From Nonomuraea muscovyensis (GTDB taxonomy: Bacteria > Actinomycetota > Actinomycetes > Streptosporangiales > Streptosporangiaceae): DNA of 64,000 nucleotides. The notes beneath the pieces were generated by a model, which saw only the letters and a program-made list of their open reading frames with translations, searched no databases and had not been told where the DNA came from. Position 1 is the stretch's first letter. Every line of letters starts with the position of its first letter. Below, piece after piece: positions 18,128 to 27,300 of the stretch. The position numbers and the translations under genes are program-made. The stretch lies in the NCBI RefSeq assembly GCF_014207745.1, contig NZ_JACHJB010000003.1, positions 868,001 to 932,000 on the forward strand. Reading direction: 5' to 3'.

Positions 18128-18128
18128 G

Positions 18129-18157
18129 CGTATAGAGCGTCTGACGGCCCTTGTCAA
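18129..18157 (-). promoter_or_regulatory. Consensus-like promoter of the LPMO gene
   Basis: On the minus strand TTGACA (18157-18152) and TATACG (18134-18129) are separated by exactly 17 bases. The -35 is a perfect consensus, which is rare in such GC-rich DNA. It drives toward the start codon at 18073. Confidence 0.72.
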
Positions 18158-18159
18158 GA

Positions 18160-19557
18160 TCAGCGTACGACGATGAAGTCGTCCGGCTCCCTGGGCGGGC
18201 GCTGACGGGGCGGGGCGGCGGCGTGGCCCACCGCGACGCAGCCCATCGGGTCCCACGAGCCGGGCAGCTCCAGCACCTCACGCACCACCGGGCGGCAGAA
18301 CATCGTGGACGACACCCACGCCGAGCCGAGCCCCTCGACGGCGAGCTGGATCAGGAGGTTCTCGACGCCCGCGCCCGTCGCGACCACGAACATCTCCCGC
18401 TCGGAGGCGTTGCGCCGGTCGTCGCGGTAGGTGTGGGAGCCCTCCATCACCAGGCACGGAACCACGAGGTAGGGGGCTTTGCGCAGCACGTCGCCGCGTT
18501 TGATCCGCTTGGCGATCGACTGCTCGGTGAACCCGTCGCCGCGCAGGTCGGCGATCCACGCCTCGCGCATCGCGTCGAGCAGCCTCAGCCGCGTCTGCGC
18601 CGACTCGACCAGCACGAACCGCCACGGAGTCGTGTGGTGCGGGGCCGGGGCGGCGATGCCCGCCGCGACCGCCCGCCGCACCGCCGCCGGGTCCACGGGC
18701 TCGTCGGAGAACTCGCGGATCGTACGGCGGGCGAACACCACGTCGCGCGACCCGAAGCGGAACATGTCCTCGCCGGGCGGCCGCACCAGCGGCCGGACCC
18801 CCGGCCCGTCGTCGTCGGTCACCAGGTGTGCCAGCCCCCGCACGACGGCGACCGGGACGCCCGTGAGCTTGCCCTTGACCAGCTCGGCGGCCGAGGCGAT
18901 CTCGTCGGCCAGGGCGGTCACGGTGGCGTTGAGCGGGTTGCCGTGTGTGTCGCTGAGCCCGCGGAAGTCCTCCAGCGGGAGCACACCGGCCGCGCCGATG
19001 GCGACGTCGATCAGCCCGTGCCGCCAGGGCCGGCCGAAGGTGTCGGAGACGATCACGCCGACCCGGGCCGGGAGCGCGGCCCGGACCCGCCGGGCGGAGG
19101 CGTCGGCGTCCTCGGGCAGCAGCAGGACGGTGCCGGGGTCGGTGTTGGAGGCGTCGACACCGGCCGCCGCCATCACGAACCCGTGGCGGGTCTCGGAGAT
19201 GACCGTGTCGCCGCGCCGGGCGACGACCCGCACGGTCTCGTCCTCGATCGCCGCCAGGCGGTCGGGCGCGTTCCGCACGCGGCCCTCAGCCTTGCTCACG
19301 ATCTTGGAGGTGATGACGACGATGTCGCCGTCGCGCAGATCGGCGTCCTTGAGCAGGGCCGCGAGGTCGTCGCCGGGTCGCACCTCGCCGAGGCCCGTGA
19401 CCGGAATCACCTCCACCCGCTCGGGCGGCACGGCACCGCTCCCTCCATCGGGCCGGGCGACGAGCCCGGCCCCGGTTCCGGCACCGGTCCCTGCTGAGGA
19501 ACCGGACGTGGAGCCGGATGCGGGGGCGGGCGCGGCGTCGGGGGTGTGGTCGGTCAT
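18160..19557 (-). CDS. fbiB: F420-0:gamma-glutamyl ligase/nitroreductase-domain fusion
   Basis: A 465-residue two-domain enzyme that adds gamma-linked glutamates to F420-0; the C-terminal FMN-type domain (as in mycobacterial FbiB) is implicated in dehydro-F420-0 reduction. The N-terminal CofE half includes [17 protein letters not shown] and [23 protein letters not shown]. From about residue 260 a nitroreductase fold starts with [17 protein letters not shown] and ends [12 protein letters not shown]. The first 45 residues are Ser/Gly/Thr/Ala-rich and low complexity. ATG at 19557 overlaps the fbiA stop by four bases (ATGA), so the pair is translationally coupled. Downstream lies the divergent LPMO promoter, and the -35 of the LPMO is just past this stop. 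Confidence 0.96.
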   Translation of the reverse strand: MTDHTPDAAPAPASGSTSGSSAGTGAGTGAGLVARPDGGSGAVPPERVEVIPVTGLGEVRPGDDLAALLKDADLRDGDIVVITSKIVSKAEGRVRNAPDRLAAIEDETVRVVARRGDTVISETRHGFVMAAAGVDASNTDPGTVLLLPEDADASARRVRAALPARVGVIVSDTFGRPWRHGLIDVAIGAAGVLPLEDFRGLSDTHGNPLNATVTALADEIASAAELVKGKLTGVPVAVVRGLAHLVTDDDGPGVRPLVRPPGEDMFRFGSRDVVFARRTIREFSDEPVDPAAVRRAVAAGIAAPAPHHTTPWRFVLVESAQTRLRLLDAMREAWIADLRGDGFTEQSIAKRIKRGDVLRKAPYLVVPCLVMEGSHTYRDDRRNASEREMFVVATGAGVENLLIQLAVEGLGSAWVSSTMFCRPVVREVLELPGSWDPMGCVAVGHAAAPPRQRPPREPDDFIVVR

Positions 19558-20492
19558 CGGGCCAGCTCCAGTGCGAGGTCGAGGGCGGCGCGGGCGATGT
19601 CGGCCGCGGCGTCGGCATCGTGCATGAGGATCGGCCGGGCCACCACCCGGACGCCGTCCAGCCGGACCCCGTCGTCCTCGGGCGCCACCAGCCAGCCGTC
19701 GACCAGCTCGGCGCCGTAGAGGCCGAGCACCGCCTGAGCCGTGGTCTCGACGCCGATGGCCGTCAGGCAGGCGTCGGCCATGCCGCGCACGGGGGCGCCG
19801 CCGATGATGGGGGAGACGCCCACGACCGTCTTGGGCAGCAGCGCCTCGCGGATGCCGGGCACCTGGAGGATCGTGCCGATGCTCACCACCGGGTTGGACG
19901 GCGGCAGGATCACCACGTCGGCCTCCTCGATCGCCTCCAGGACACCGGGGGCCGGCTTGGCGGTGTCGGCGCCGACCAGGGCGAACGACTCGGCCGGCAC
20001 CGAGGCGCGCAGCCGGACCCACCACTCCTGGAAGTGGACCGCGCGCCGCCCCTGCTCGTCGGAGATCACCACGTGCGTCTCGCAGCGGTCGTCGCTCATC
20101 GGCAGCAGGCGGACCCCGGGCTGCCAGCGGGCGCACAGCGCCTCGGTGATCTGGGAGAGCGGGTAGCCGGCCTCCAGCATCTGCGAGCGGACGATGTGGG
20201 TGGCGAAGTCGCGGTCGCCCAGCCCGAACCACTGCGGCTCCACGCCGTAGGCCGCCAGCTCCTCCTTGACGACGTGCGACTCCTTGGCGCGGCCCCAGCC
20301 CTGGTCCTCGTCGATGCCGCCGCCCAGGGTGTACATGACCGTGTCGAGGTCGGGGCAGACCCGCAGGCCGAACAGGGTGATGTCGTCGCCCGTGTTGCCG
20401 ATCACGGTGATCCGGGCGTCGGGGGCCGTCGCGCGCAGGCCGCGCAGGAAGCGGGCGCCGCCGATGCCGCCGGCGAGGGACACGATGTGCAT
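19554..20492 (-). CDS. fbiA: 2-phospho-L-lactate/enolpyruvyl transferase (CofD family)
   Basis: A 312-residue enzyme transferring the phosphoenolpyruvyl/lactyl-guanylate moiety onto FO to give (dehydro) F420-0. It begins [19 protein letters not shown], the Gly-rich GDP-binding start of Cof[26 protein letters not shown] and [19 protein letters not shown] are further family signatures. ATG at 20492 was preferred over a longer in-frame start at 20630 because family members begin at this residue. It is first in the fbiA-fbiB operon and overlaps fbiB by four bases. Together with fbiC it covers most of F420 synthesis, but not the guanylyltransferase FbiD. Confidence 0.96.
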   Translation of the reverse strand: MHIVSLAGGIGGARFLRGLRATAPDARITVIGNTGDDITLFGLRVCPDLDTVMYTLGGGIDEDQGWGRAKESHVVKEELAAYGVEPQWFGLGDRDFATHIVRSQMLEAGYPLSQITEALCARWQPGVRLLPMSDDRCETHVVISDEQGRRAVHFQEWWVRLRASVPAESFALVGADTAKPAPGVLEAIEEADVVILPPSNPVVSIGTILQVPGIREALLPKTVVGVSPIIGGAPVRGMADACLTAIGVETTAQAVLGLYGAELVDGWLVAPEDDGVRLDGVRVVARPILMHDADAAADIARAALDLALELAR

Positions 20493-20674
20493 GCGGCCCA
20501 GTCTTCCACCGGCCTGCGACAACTTCTTTCCGGGACCCTCTTGCCCTGAAATTTCGGGCTTTGAGGGTTGAAACTCGTGCCTTTGGGGAACGAGAGGTTT
20601 TTGTGACTTGTGCCGCCTAAGGGCGGTCATGTGGCAAACTCCCTTCGGGCTAAAGGGTTCCCTGGGGAGTGGTT

Positions 20675-23002
20675 GTGAGCAAACTTGACGTCGACCGGCT
20701 CAAGGAGCCGGCCGCCTGGCTGATGGTGGCCGCGGGCGGGCTGAGCGTGCTGCTGGCGACGGGCAGGGTCTTGATCGGCTCTTCGTCGGGCATCGGCCGC
20801 AGCCTGTCCATCGCGGACCGCGCCGCGACCAACTTCTTCAGCCTCACCAGCCCGGTGACGGTGGCGCTGCTGCTGGGTGCCGTGCTCCTGGTGACCAAGG
20901 TGGGGCAGCCGTCCCCGAAGGCCAAGATCGTCACGTTCGGCGCGGTGGGCGGGCTCGGCCTCGCCACGGTGTTCGGCGCCCTGTCGCTGCTGCTCGGGCT
21001 GTTCGCGGGCCGCGGCGTGTGGTCCACGTTCGAGTTCCTGCTGAGTGGCGTGCCCCTGCTCGGCCTGACCGCCGTGGCCCTGGTCTACCTGTTGCCGCAG
21101 GTTCTGAGCGCGCGCCCCGCGTCCGGTCCGGGTTACGGCCCGGGCGCCCCGTACGGCCAGCAGGCGCAGTACGGGCAGGCTCCGGGCGCCCCGTACGGCC
21201 AGCAGGCCGACTACGCCCCGCAGGCCGGCTACGGCCAGCACCCTCCCGGCCAGGCCCCCTACGGCCAGCACCCCGGCTACGGACAGCCCGTCGAGGGCCA
21301 GCACCCGGGCTTCGCCCAGCAGTCCGGCGAGGGCCGGCAGCCCGGTTACGGCCAGCCGGACGAGGCCCAGCCCGGGTTCGGCCAGACCGGCGGCGAGGGT
21401 CCCGGGTTCGGCCAGCCGGGTGCGCCCCAGCCCGGGTTCGGCCAGGCCGGTGACGGTCAGCAGCCCGGCTACGGCCAGGCCGGTGACGGTCAGCAGCCCG
21501 GCTACGGCCAGCCTGGCGAGGGCCGGCAGCCCCAGCCACGGACGCCCCAGCCCCGTGCCGCCCTCCCCGCCGCTCCCGGTGACAGCAAGACCGACCCCGG
21601 CTACGGCGAACCCGCCATCCCCGGCTTCGCCCAGCCGGATCCGTCCTTCCCCCAGGCGGATCCGTCCTTCGCCCAGCCGGACCAGGGCTTCGGCCAGACG
21701 AACCCCACCCAGGCCGTCCCCGCCCAGCACGACCAGCAGGGCTTCGGCCAGCCCGCCCCGATCGACCAGCAGGGCTTCGGCCAGCCCGCTCAGCCCGACT
21801 ACGGGCAGCAGCCCCCCGGCCAGGCCGACCCCGGCTACGGCCAGGCCACCCCGGCCGACCAGGGTTTCGGCCAGAGCGTGTCCGCTGACCAGGGCTTCGG
21901 TCAGACGAACCCCACCCAGTCCTTCCGCGCCCAGAACGACCAGCAGGCGTTCGGCCGGCCGACCCCGGCCCACGGGTCGTACACGCCCGCGGAGACCCAG
22001 CCCGACGCCGGGCACCAGCCGGCCGCCGAGTACCAGCCCGCTCCCTACGTCCCCGCCGACAGCCAGCCGAGCGTGTACGGCCAGCCCTCCTACTCCACGG
22101 CCGACTCCCAGCCCAACCTCTACGCCCCGGCCGACACCCACCCGGCCGGCGGCTACCCGCCCTCGGCCGACTCCCAGGCCGACCCCTACGCGCCACCCGC
22201 CCCCCAGCCCGGCGCCTACACCCCGCTCGACGCCCAGTACCAGCCGTCGCAGCCCCCGTACACCTCCCAGGACAGCGGCCCGTACGTGCCGCCGATCGTC
22301 CAGCCGAACGCCTTCAACGCCCCGGCGTCGGGCGGCTACCCGAGCGGCGAGACCGCGCCCAGCGTGCCGTTCCCCCCGTCCCCCCAGCAGGCTGACCAGC
22401 AGCAGGGCGGACAGCCGTTCACCGGCTACTCGGGCCACGAGTTCGCCACCCCGGCCTACCAAGAGCCCGACCCGCCCGTGGACCCGCGCTCCCAGCAGCT
22501 CCACGACGCCTACCAGCAGGCCGAGACCTACCAGCACTCCACCGGCCAGCACTCCTCGGGCCAGCACTCGGCGCAGCCGGAGCTGCGGGTGCCCGACTAC
22601 CCGAGTCAGCCGCAGGCCGCGCCGCACGAGAACCCGTTCGGCCACGCCCAGCAGCAGGCGCAGCCCCAGTACGGTGGCCAGCCCCAGTACGGGCAGCCGC
22701 CGAGCGGCGCGCACCACGCCGGCGGCACGCAGGCCGAGCAGTTCGGCCAGCAGCAGTACGGCCGGCCGGCCTCCGCGCCGGGCCAGTACGGCCAGTCGTA
22801 CGAGCCCCAGCCGGCCCCCTACGAGCCGCAGCCCTACCAGCAGCAGCCCCCGTCGTCCGGCTGGGAGCCGCAGGCGGAGTCGACGGTCCGGCTCGACCCG
22901 GAGTCCTACCGCAGCGGCGACGCGCTCGGTGAGCAGCGGCGCGACGGGGACGACCCGATCGACCCCACAGCCATATACACCCCCAACGAGCCGCGCCGGT
23001 AA
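20675..23002 (+). CDS. Four-TM membrane protein with long Gln/Pro/Gly/Tyr-rich disordered tail
   Basis: A 775-residue protein I do not recognise by name. Residues 1-145 contain four hydrophobic segments with short loops ([21 protein letters not shown], then [13 protein letters not shown] and so on). The remaining 630 residues are low-complexity: first [14 protein letters not shown]-type repeats, then an Asp/Ala/Tyr/Pro/Gln-rich stretch. The composition resembles prion-like, Tyr-Gly-Gln-rich domains known to phase-separate in eukaryotes, though that is only an analogy. GTG at 20675 is favoured over 20669 because GGGGAG sits at the right distance. It lies between fbiA (divergent) and whiB. No catalytic residues are visible. 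Confidence 0.75.
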   Translation: MSKLDVDRLKEPAAWLMVAAGGLSVLLATGRVLIGSSSGIGRSLSIADRAATNFFSLTSPVTVALLLGAVLLVTKVGQPSPKAKIVTFGAVGGLGLATVFGALSLLLGLFAGRGVWSTFEFLLSGVPLLGLTAVALVYLLPQVLSARPASGPGYGPGAPYGQQAQYGQAPGAPYGQQADYAPQAGYGQHPPGQAPYGQHPGYGQPVEGQHPGFAQQSGEGRQPGYGQPDEAQPGFGQTGGEGPGFGQPGAPQPGFGQAGDGQQPGYGQAGDGQQPGYGQPGEGRQPQPRTPQPRAALPAAPGDSKTDPGYGEPAIPGFAQPDPSFPQADPSFAQPDQGFGQTNPTQAVPAQHDQQGFGQPAPIDQQGFGQPAQPDYGQQPPGQADPGYGQATPADQGFGQSVSADQGFGQTNPTQSFRAQNDQQAFGRPTPAHGSYTPAETQPDAGHQPAAEYQPAPYVPADSQPSVYGQPSYSTADSQPNLYAPADTHPAGGYPPSADSQADPYAPPAPQPGAYTPLDAQYQPSQPPYTSQDSGPYVPPIVQPNAFNAPASGGYPSGETAPSVPFPPSPQQADQQQGGQPFTGYSGHEFATPAYQEPDPPVDPRSQQLHDAYQQAETYQHSTGQHSSGQHSAQPELRVPDYPSQPQAAPHENPFGHAQQQAQPQYGGQPQYGQPPSGAHHAGGTQAEQFGQQQYGRPASAPGQYGQSYEPQPAPYEPQPYQQQPPSSGWEPQAESTVRLDPESYRSGDALGEQRRDGDDPIDPTAIYTPNEPRR
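21441..21506 (+). repeat. Perfect 33-bp tandem duplication in the low-complexity tail
   Basis: The 33-bp unit at 21441-21473 recurs without change at 21474-21506. It encodes an [11 protein letters not shown]-type repeat within the protein at 20675-23002. Identity at synonymous positions suggests recent expansion. Confidence 0.9.
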
Positions 23003-23322
23003 CGAACCGGCAAAGCAGGGCTAGAGAGAAGGTGGGCCACGGGCGGGCGTCTATACCGCCCTGGTACGGTTCCGACCGCTGACAGCGTTGAACACGCCAG
23101 GCCAACGCCATGGATCCCGTGGCGCCGGGTCAGGTGCGAACATCACATGCCGAGCACACCGGGGCGAGAGCTGGTCTTTCCCCGGATAGCGGCATGCCGC
23201 TTGACGCCGCGTACAACACGCGCGTGTAATTACAACCATGTTGTTACGCCTTCTCTTGGGTGGGTAATAAGGAAGGCGTCCATGGGGGGCTCCATTGCGG
23301 GCGGGCGGCAGGGAGGTGTGCA
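23003..23322. other. 320-bp intergenic region upstream of whiB
   Basis: No gene seen. It contains a short GGGCGG...CCGCCC hairpin at about 23041-23061, a candidate promoter at 23201-23230, and ACAAC-CAT-GTTGT dyad bases just downstream. A long untranslated leader for whiB is likely. Confidence 0.5.
23201..23230 (+). promoter_or_regulatory. Candidate whiB promoter with embedded palindrome
   Basis: TTGACG (23201-23206), an 18-base spacer and TGTAAT (23225-23230). The 12-bp perfect palindrome ACACGCGCGTGT (23216-23227) overlaps the spacer and -10, so a bound regulator would block it. Confidence 0.45.
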
Positions 23323-23583
23323 GTGACCGATCTGGTCATCGCACAGGATCAGCTTGACGCTGAAGAACTCGGATGGCAGGAGCGCGCCCTGTGCGCGCAG
23401 ACTGATCCGGAGGCGTTCTTCCCGGAGAAGGGCGGCTCCACCCGAGAGGCCAAGAAGGTCTGCCGATCGTGCGAAGTCCGTGCCGAGTGCCTGGAATACG
23501 CGCTTGAGCACGATGAGCGGTTCGGCATCTGGGGTGGGTTGTCAGAACGGGAGCGCAGACGGATCAAGCGCGAGGCCGTCTAA
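23323..23583 (+). CDS. whiB: WhiB-family iron-sulfur transcription factor (WhiB/WhmD type)
   Basis: An 86-residue protein with the four cluster-binding cysteines Cys24, Cys47, Cys50 and Cys56 (C...CxxC.....C), the turn FGIWGGLSE, and the basic tail RERRRIKREAV that contacts DNA. The core WQERALCAQTDPEAFFPEKG is that of WhiB of Streptomyces and WhiB2/WhmD of mycobacteria, required for septation and sporulation. Related Wbl proteins act with region 4 of the primary sigma factor. GTG at 23323 was taken because AGGGAGG lies upstream. Position between fbiA and an Rv3259-like gene matches Rv3260c synteny. Confidence 0.95.
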   Translation: MTDLVIAQDQLDAEELGWQERALCAQTDPEAFFPEKGGSTREAKKVCRSCEVRAECLEYALEHDERFGIWGGLSERERRRIKREAV

Positions 23584-23644
23584 CGATAGGAAACACCGGT
23601 GAAGGGGTCGTGCGGGTCGCCGCGCGGCCCCTTCGTGCTGCGGG

Positions 23645-24085
23645 TCAGCGGCGGTCGTCGTAGCCCGGGTCGACCGTCTCGGGCGACAGGCCGAGGAGAG
23701 TGGCCACCTGCTCGACCACCGTGTCGTGGACGAGCGCGCCGAGGGTGTCGCGGTCGCGGGCGCGGGCTTCGAGCGGGCGCCGGTAGACCACGATGGATGC
23801 CGGGTCGGGCCCCTTGGCGGCCTGGGCGCGGCCGAGCGGGATGGGGTCCGGGCCGAGGCCCGGCCCGTCGTCCAGCTCGCCGAGCGGCGGCACGTCCTCC
23901 ACCGCGAACTCCACCGCCGACAGCTGCCTGCCCCAATGCGGGCGCAGCCGCTCGACCGCGTCGAGCACCAGGTCGTCGAACCGCTCGCTGCGCGAGCGGG
24001 CGATGGGAACGTGGGACGGCGCCAGCGGGCCGCGCAACCCGCGACCGTGACGGTCACGCCGTCGTGGGCCCCGCTTCTGATTCAC
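23645..24085 (-). CDS. Rv3259-like metallopeptidase-family protein lacking HExxH
   Basis: A 146-residue protein. After an Arg-rich start (about residues 1-20), residues 35-145 match the minimal zincin-like family in outline: RFDDLVLDAVERLRP, FAVEDVPPL, IVVYRRPLEARARD, and a terminal helix VHDTVVEQVATLLGLSPE. The expected zinc-binding HExxH of that helix is replaced by HDTVVEQ, so catalytic activity is doubtful. The gene is antisense to its neighbours whiB and DUF3499, as Rv3259 is in mycobacteria. Starts are uncertain; ATG at 24085 is the longest. Role unknown, and the family name is inferred from synteny and helix pattern. Confidence 0.7.
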   Translation of the reverse strand: MNQKRGPRRRDRHGRGLRGPLAPSHVPIARSRSERFDDLVLDAVERLRPHWGRQLSAVEFAVEDVPPLGELDDGPGLGPDPIPLGRAQAAKGPDPASIVVYRRPLEARARDRDTLGALVHDTVVEQVATLLGLSPETVDPGYDDRR

Positions 24086-24219
24086 AGGGCAAGTCTACGG
24101 GGAGACGGCATCGGGGCATGTGGGCTCAAAGCTGCGACAGGTGTCCGAATTGTGGCGACACGCTCGGTAAGAGCGCTCAGATAGTGGCGCCTCGCACTCT
24201 TACCAGATACGGTCCCTCC

Positions 24220-24588
24220 GTGAGCCCCGTCCGCCGCTGTTCCCGCACCGCCTGCAGCCAGCCTGCCGTCTTCACGCTCACGTACGTATACGCCGACTCC
24301 ACCGCTGTTCTCGGCCCCCTGGCGACGTACGCGGAGCCACACTGCTACGACCTGTGCGCCGAACACGCCGAACGACTGACCGCCCCGCGCGGCTGGGAGG
24401 TCGTGCGCCTGCCCACCGACGGCGGCTCACCCAGCTCCGACGACCTGGAGGCGCTGGCCAACGCCGTCCGGGAGGCCGCCAGGCCCACCCCCTCCGGCGG
24501 CGGCGAGCCGGTCGGGCAGGGAGTCGAGGTCGGCCGCCGCGGACACCTGCGCGTTCTCCGGTCCGCCCAGCAACATCGCGACCGGTAG
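24220..24588 (+). CDS. DUF3499 family protein (Rv3258c-like)
   Basis: A 122-residue protein with two close cysteines at the start (RRCSRTACSQPAVFTLTYVYADS) and a CYDLCAEHAERLTAPRGWEVVRL block. These four Cys plus His could bind zinc. The C-terminal 50 residues are disordered. Its function is unknown in the family. GTG at 24220 follows TACGGT by six bases, with no Shine-Dalgarno. It is the first of a same-strand run with manB, the Trm112-like gene and the isomerase, matching the conserved order Rv3258c-Rv3257c-Rv3256c. Confidence 0.88.
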   Translation: MSPVRRCSRTACSQPAVFTLTYVYADSTAVLGPLATYAEPHCYDLCAEHAERLTAPRGWEVVRLPTDGGSPSSDDLEALANAVREAARPTPSGGGEPVGQGVEVGRRGHLRVLRSAQQHRDR

Positions 24589-24629
24589 GCTCGTTCCAGA
24601 CGTAGACGACCTAGGGGCGGAGCTGGAGA

Positions 24630-25979
24630 GTGGGCGACCTCGCCAAGATCTTCAAGGCCTACGACGTGCGGGGTGTGGTGCCCGACGAGCTCGACGAGCA
24701 GACCGCCGAGGCGGTGGGGGCCGCCTTCGTCGAGATCACCGGAGCGCGGGCCGCCGTGGTCGCGCACGACATGCGCGAGTCGTCCGGGCCGCTGGCCGCC
24801 GCGTTCGTGCGCGGCGCTCGGTCGCGCGGCGCCGACGTCGTCCACGCGGGCCTGGGCTCCACCGACCTGCTCTACTACGCCAGCGGCAGCCTCGACCTGC
24901 CCGGCGTGATGTTCACCGCCAGCCACAACCCCGCCCGCTACAACGGCATGAAGATGTGCCGCGCCGGCGCGGTCCCGATCAGCGGCGACACCGGCCTTGT
25001 CGAGATCCGCGACCGGGCCGCCGAGCTGGTCGGCGCCTCGGGCGCCCCGGCCGGTTCGCTGGTCGAGAAGGACCTGCTCGCCGGCTACGCCGGTCATCTG
25101 CGCACGCTCGTCGACCTGTCGGGCATCCGGCCGCTCAAGGTGGTCGTCGACGCCGGCAACGGCATGGGCGGGTTCACCGTGCCTGCCGTGTTCGACGGGC
25201 TGCCGATCGAGCTGACCCCGCTCTACTTCGAGCTCGACGGCACCTTCCCCAACCACGAGGCCAACCCGCTGGAGCCGGCCAACCTGCGCGACCTGCAGCG
25301 GGCCGTCCTCGACACCGGGGCCGACCTGGGCCTGGCCTTCGACGGCGACGCCGACCGCTGCTGGGTCGTCGACGAGCGCGGCGAGTCGGTCTCCCCGTCG
25401 GCGATCACCGCCCTGGTCGCCGCCCGCGAGCTGGCCAAACACCCGGGCGCGACGATCATCCACAACCTGATCACGTCGCGGGGCGTCCCGGAGATCGTCC
25501 GCGAGCACGGAGGCGAGCCGGTGCGCACGCGGGTCGGCCACTCGTTCATCAAGGCCGAGATGGCCCGCACGGGGGCCGTCTTCGGTGGCGAGCACTCCGC
25601 CCACTACTACTTCCGCGACTTCTGGTTCGCCGACTCGGGCATGCTGGCCGCGCTGCACGTGCTGGCCGCGCTCGGCGAGCAGGAGCTGCCCCTGTCGCGG
25701 GTCGTGGGGGCCTACTCCCGCTACCACGCCTCGGGCGAGATCAACAGCACGGTGGACGACCAGGACAAGGCGCTGCTGCGGGTGCGCGAGGCGTTCGGCG
25801 ACCGGGGCACGCTCGACGAGCTTGACGGGCTGACCGTCAGCGCTCCCGACTGGTGGTTCAACCTGCGCGCGTCCAACACCGAGCCGCTGCTCAGGCTCAA
25901 CGCCGAGGCGGCCGACCAGACCACGATGAGGGCGGTCACCGACGAGGTGCTCGCCATCGTAAGAAGGGTGTCAGTGTGA
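24630..25979 (+). CDS. manB: Phosphomannomutase/phosphoglucomutase
   Basis: A 449-residue alpha-D-phosphohexomutase interconverting hexose 6- and 1-phosphates. It has [14 protein letters not shown] at the start, the phosphoserine loop TASHNP with Ser98, the metal loop DGDADR from Asp238, the sugar-binding [11 protein letters not shown] near residue 320, and the terminal phosphate-binding [12 protein letters not shown]. Mannose is inferred from synteny with the mannose pathway (Rv3257c) and the nucleotidyltransferase at 10668. GTG at 24630 has GGAG 10 bases upstream. The stop overlaps the next start (GTGA). Confidence 0.95.
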   Translation: MGDLAKIFKAYDVRGVVPDELDEQTAEAVGAAFVEITGARAAVVAHDMRESSGPLAAAFVRGARSRGADVVHAGLGSTDLLYYASGSLDLPGVMFTASHNPARYNGMKMCRAGAVPISGDTGLVEIRDRAAELVGASGAPAGSLVEKDLLAGYAGHLRTLVDLSGIRPLKVVVDAGNGMGGFTVPAVFDGLPIELTPLYFELDGTFPNHEANPLEPANLRDLQRAVLDTGADLGLAFDGDADRCWVVDERGESVSPSAITALVAARELAKHPGATIIHNLITSRGVPEIVREHGGEPVRTRVGHSFIKAEMARTGAVFGGEHSAHYYFRDFWFADSGMLAALHVLAALGEQELPLSRVVGAYSRYHASGEINSTVDDQDKALLRVREAFGDRGTLDELDGLTVSAPDWWFNLRASNTEPLLRLNAEAADQTTMRAVTDEVLAIVRRVSV

Positions 25980-26143
25980 AGATCGACGACTGGCTGCTGG
26001 AGATCCTGGCCTGCCCGGCGTGCAAGTCGCCGCTGCGAGCGGAGGCCGAGGCCGAGGAGCTGGCCTGCACGGGCTGCGGCCTGATCTACCCGGTCCGCGA
26101 CGACATCCCGGTGCTGCTCGTCGACGAGGCCAGGAAGCCGTGA
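25976..26143 (+). CDS. Trm112-family zinc-ribbon protein
   Basis: A 55-residue protein with two Cys pairs (CPACKS at about residue 13 and CTGC at about residue 32) and the closing [11 protein letters not shown], which define the Trm112/YcaR domain. In other organisms Trm112 activates methyltransferases, but the bacterial stand-alone form is uncharacterised. It overlaps manB by four bases and the isomerase start by four more (GTGA on both sides), so the three are cotranslated. A regulatory or chaperone role within this operon is only inferred. Confidence 0.88.
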   Translation: MKIDDWLLEILACPACKSPLRAEAEAEELACTGCGLIYPVRDDIPVLLVDEARKP

Positions 26144-27246
26144 TCTGGGAGCCCGCGTGGCTCGACGACCAGCACCACCTGTCCGAAGGCGATCCTGGCG
26201 GCATGCTGCTCGCGGTCGCCGCGTCCGCCGCGCAGGTCCGCACCGGCTACCGCACCGCCGCCGAGGCGGGTGTCGAGCGCCTGCGCGAGTCGGGCCGCCC
26301 CCGCGCCATCGTGGTCGTCGGGATGGGCGGCTCGGCCATCGCCGGCGACATCCTGGCAGCCGTCTGCGGCAACGGGGCGCCGGTGCCGATCGTGACCGTG
26401 CGCTCCTACCAGTTGCCCGGCTGGGTCGGCGCGGCCGACCTGGTCATCGCGGTGTCCTGCTCGGGCCGTACCGAGGAGACGCTGTCGGCGGTCACGGAGG
26501 CCGTGCGGCGCGGCTGCGCGCTGCTCGCCGTCGGCAGCCCCGGCTCGCCGCTGGAGTCGATGGCCAGGCAGGCGTCCGCGACGTACGTGCCGGTGCCCGC
26601 GAGCGGGCAGCCGCGGGCCAACGTGTGGCTGCTGGCGGTGCCGCTGGTCATGGCCGGCGCCTCGCTCGGCCTGGTCCAGGCCGACGAGGCCCTGTTCGAG
26701 AACGTGGCCCGGATGCTGGAGGACATGGCCCACCGGTGCCGGCCGTCCAGCGAGTCGTTCGTCAACCCGGGCAAGGCGCTGGCGATGGACCTCGCCGGCA
26801 GCGTCCCGATGATCTGGGGCTCGTCGCAGCTCGCCGCCGTCGCCGGCTACCGGCTGGCCTGCCAGCTCAACGAGAACGCCAAGTATCCGGCGGTCTTCGG
26901 CGAGCTGCCCGAGGCCAACCACAACCAGGTGGTGGCCTTCGACGGCCCGCTCGCGCGGCGCGACATCTTCGCCGAGACGCAGCCGCACACGCTGAGACTC
27001 GTCATGCTGCGCGACGTCGAGGAGCATCCGCAGGTGAAGCGGCGGCGCGAGGCGTCCGAACGGCTGGCGCAGGACCGCGACGTGCCCGTCACCGAGGTGG
27101 CGGCCGAGGGTGAGCACCCGCTGGAGCGGCTCGCCTCGCTGATCGGGCTCGGCGACTACGCGAGTACCTACCTCGCGCTCGGGTACGGCGTGGACCCCAC
27201 CCCGGTGTCGGCCATCACGGAGCTGAAGGCCAGGATTTCGCACTAG
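26140..27246 (+). CDS. SIS-domain phosphoglucose/phosphomannose isomerase family protein
   Basis: A 368-residue protein with two SIS folds. The sugar-phosphate binding elements are [15 protein letters not shown] near residue 57 and [18 protein letters not shown] near residue 105. Residues around 245-275 carry the active-site segment [27 protein letters not shown], in which Glu and His are the expected general base and acid. It is like Rv3256c and archaeal bifunctional isomerases that interconvert fructose 6-phosphate with glucose or mannose 6-phosphate. Placed after manB it would supply mannose 6-phosphate. GTG at 26140 overlaps the Trm112-like stop. Confidence 0.88.
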   Translation: MIWEPAWLDDQHHLSEGDPGGMLLAVAASAAQVRTGYRTAAEAGVERLRESGRPRAIVVVGMGGSAIAGDILAAVCGNGAPVPIVTVRSYQLPGWVGAADLVIAVSCSGRTEETLSAVTEAVRRGCALLAVGSPGSPLESMARQASATYVPVPASGQPRANVWLLAVPLVMAGASLGLVQADEALFENVARMLEDMAHRCRPSSESFVNPGKALAMDLAGSVPMIWGSSQLAAVAGYRLACQLNENAKYPAVFGELPEANHNQVVAFDGPLARRDIFAETQPHTLRLVMLRDVEEHPQVKRRREASERLAQDRDVPVTEVAAEGEHPLERLASLIGLGDYASTYLALGYGVDPTPVSAITELKARISH

Positions 27247-27300
27247 GATCCCTTTTTCGGGGCTTTGTAGGCGATCTATAGCTATGAGTGGAGAAGACCC

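Noticed and set aside
20627-22717. 696-codon minus-strand ORF opposite the low-complexity protein
   Set aside because: Val/Leu/Gly repeats mirror the plus-strand repeats in another frame; no independent start or ribosome site.
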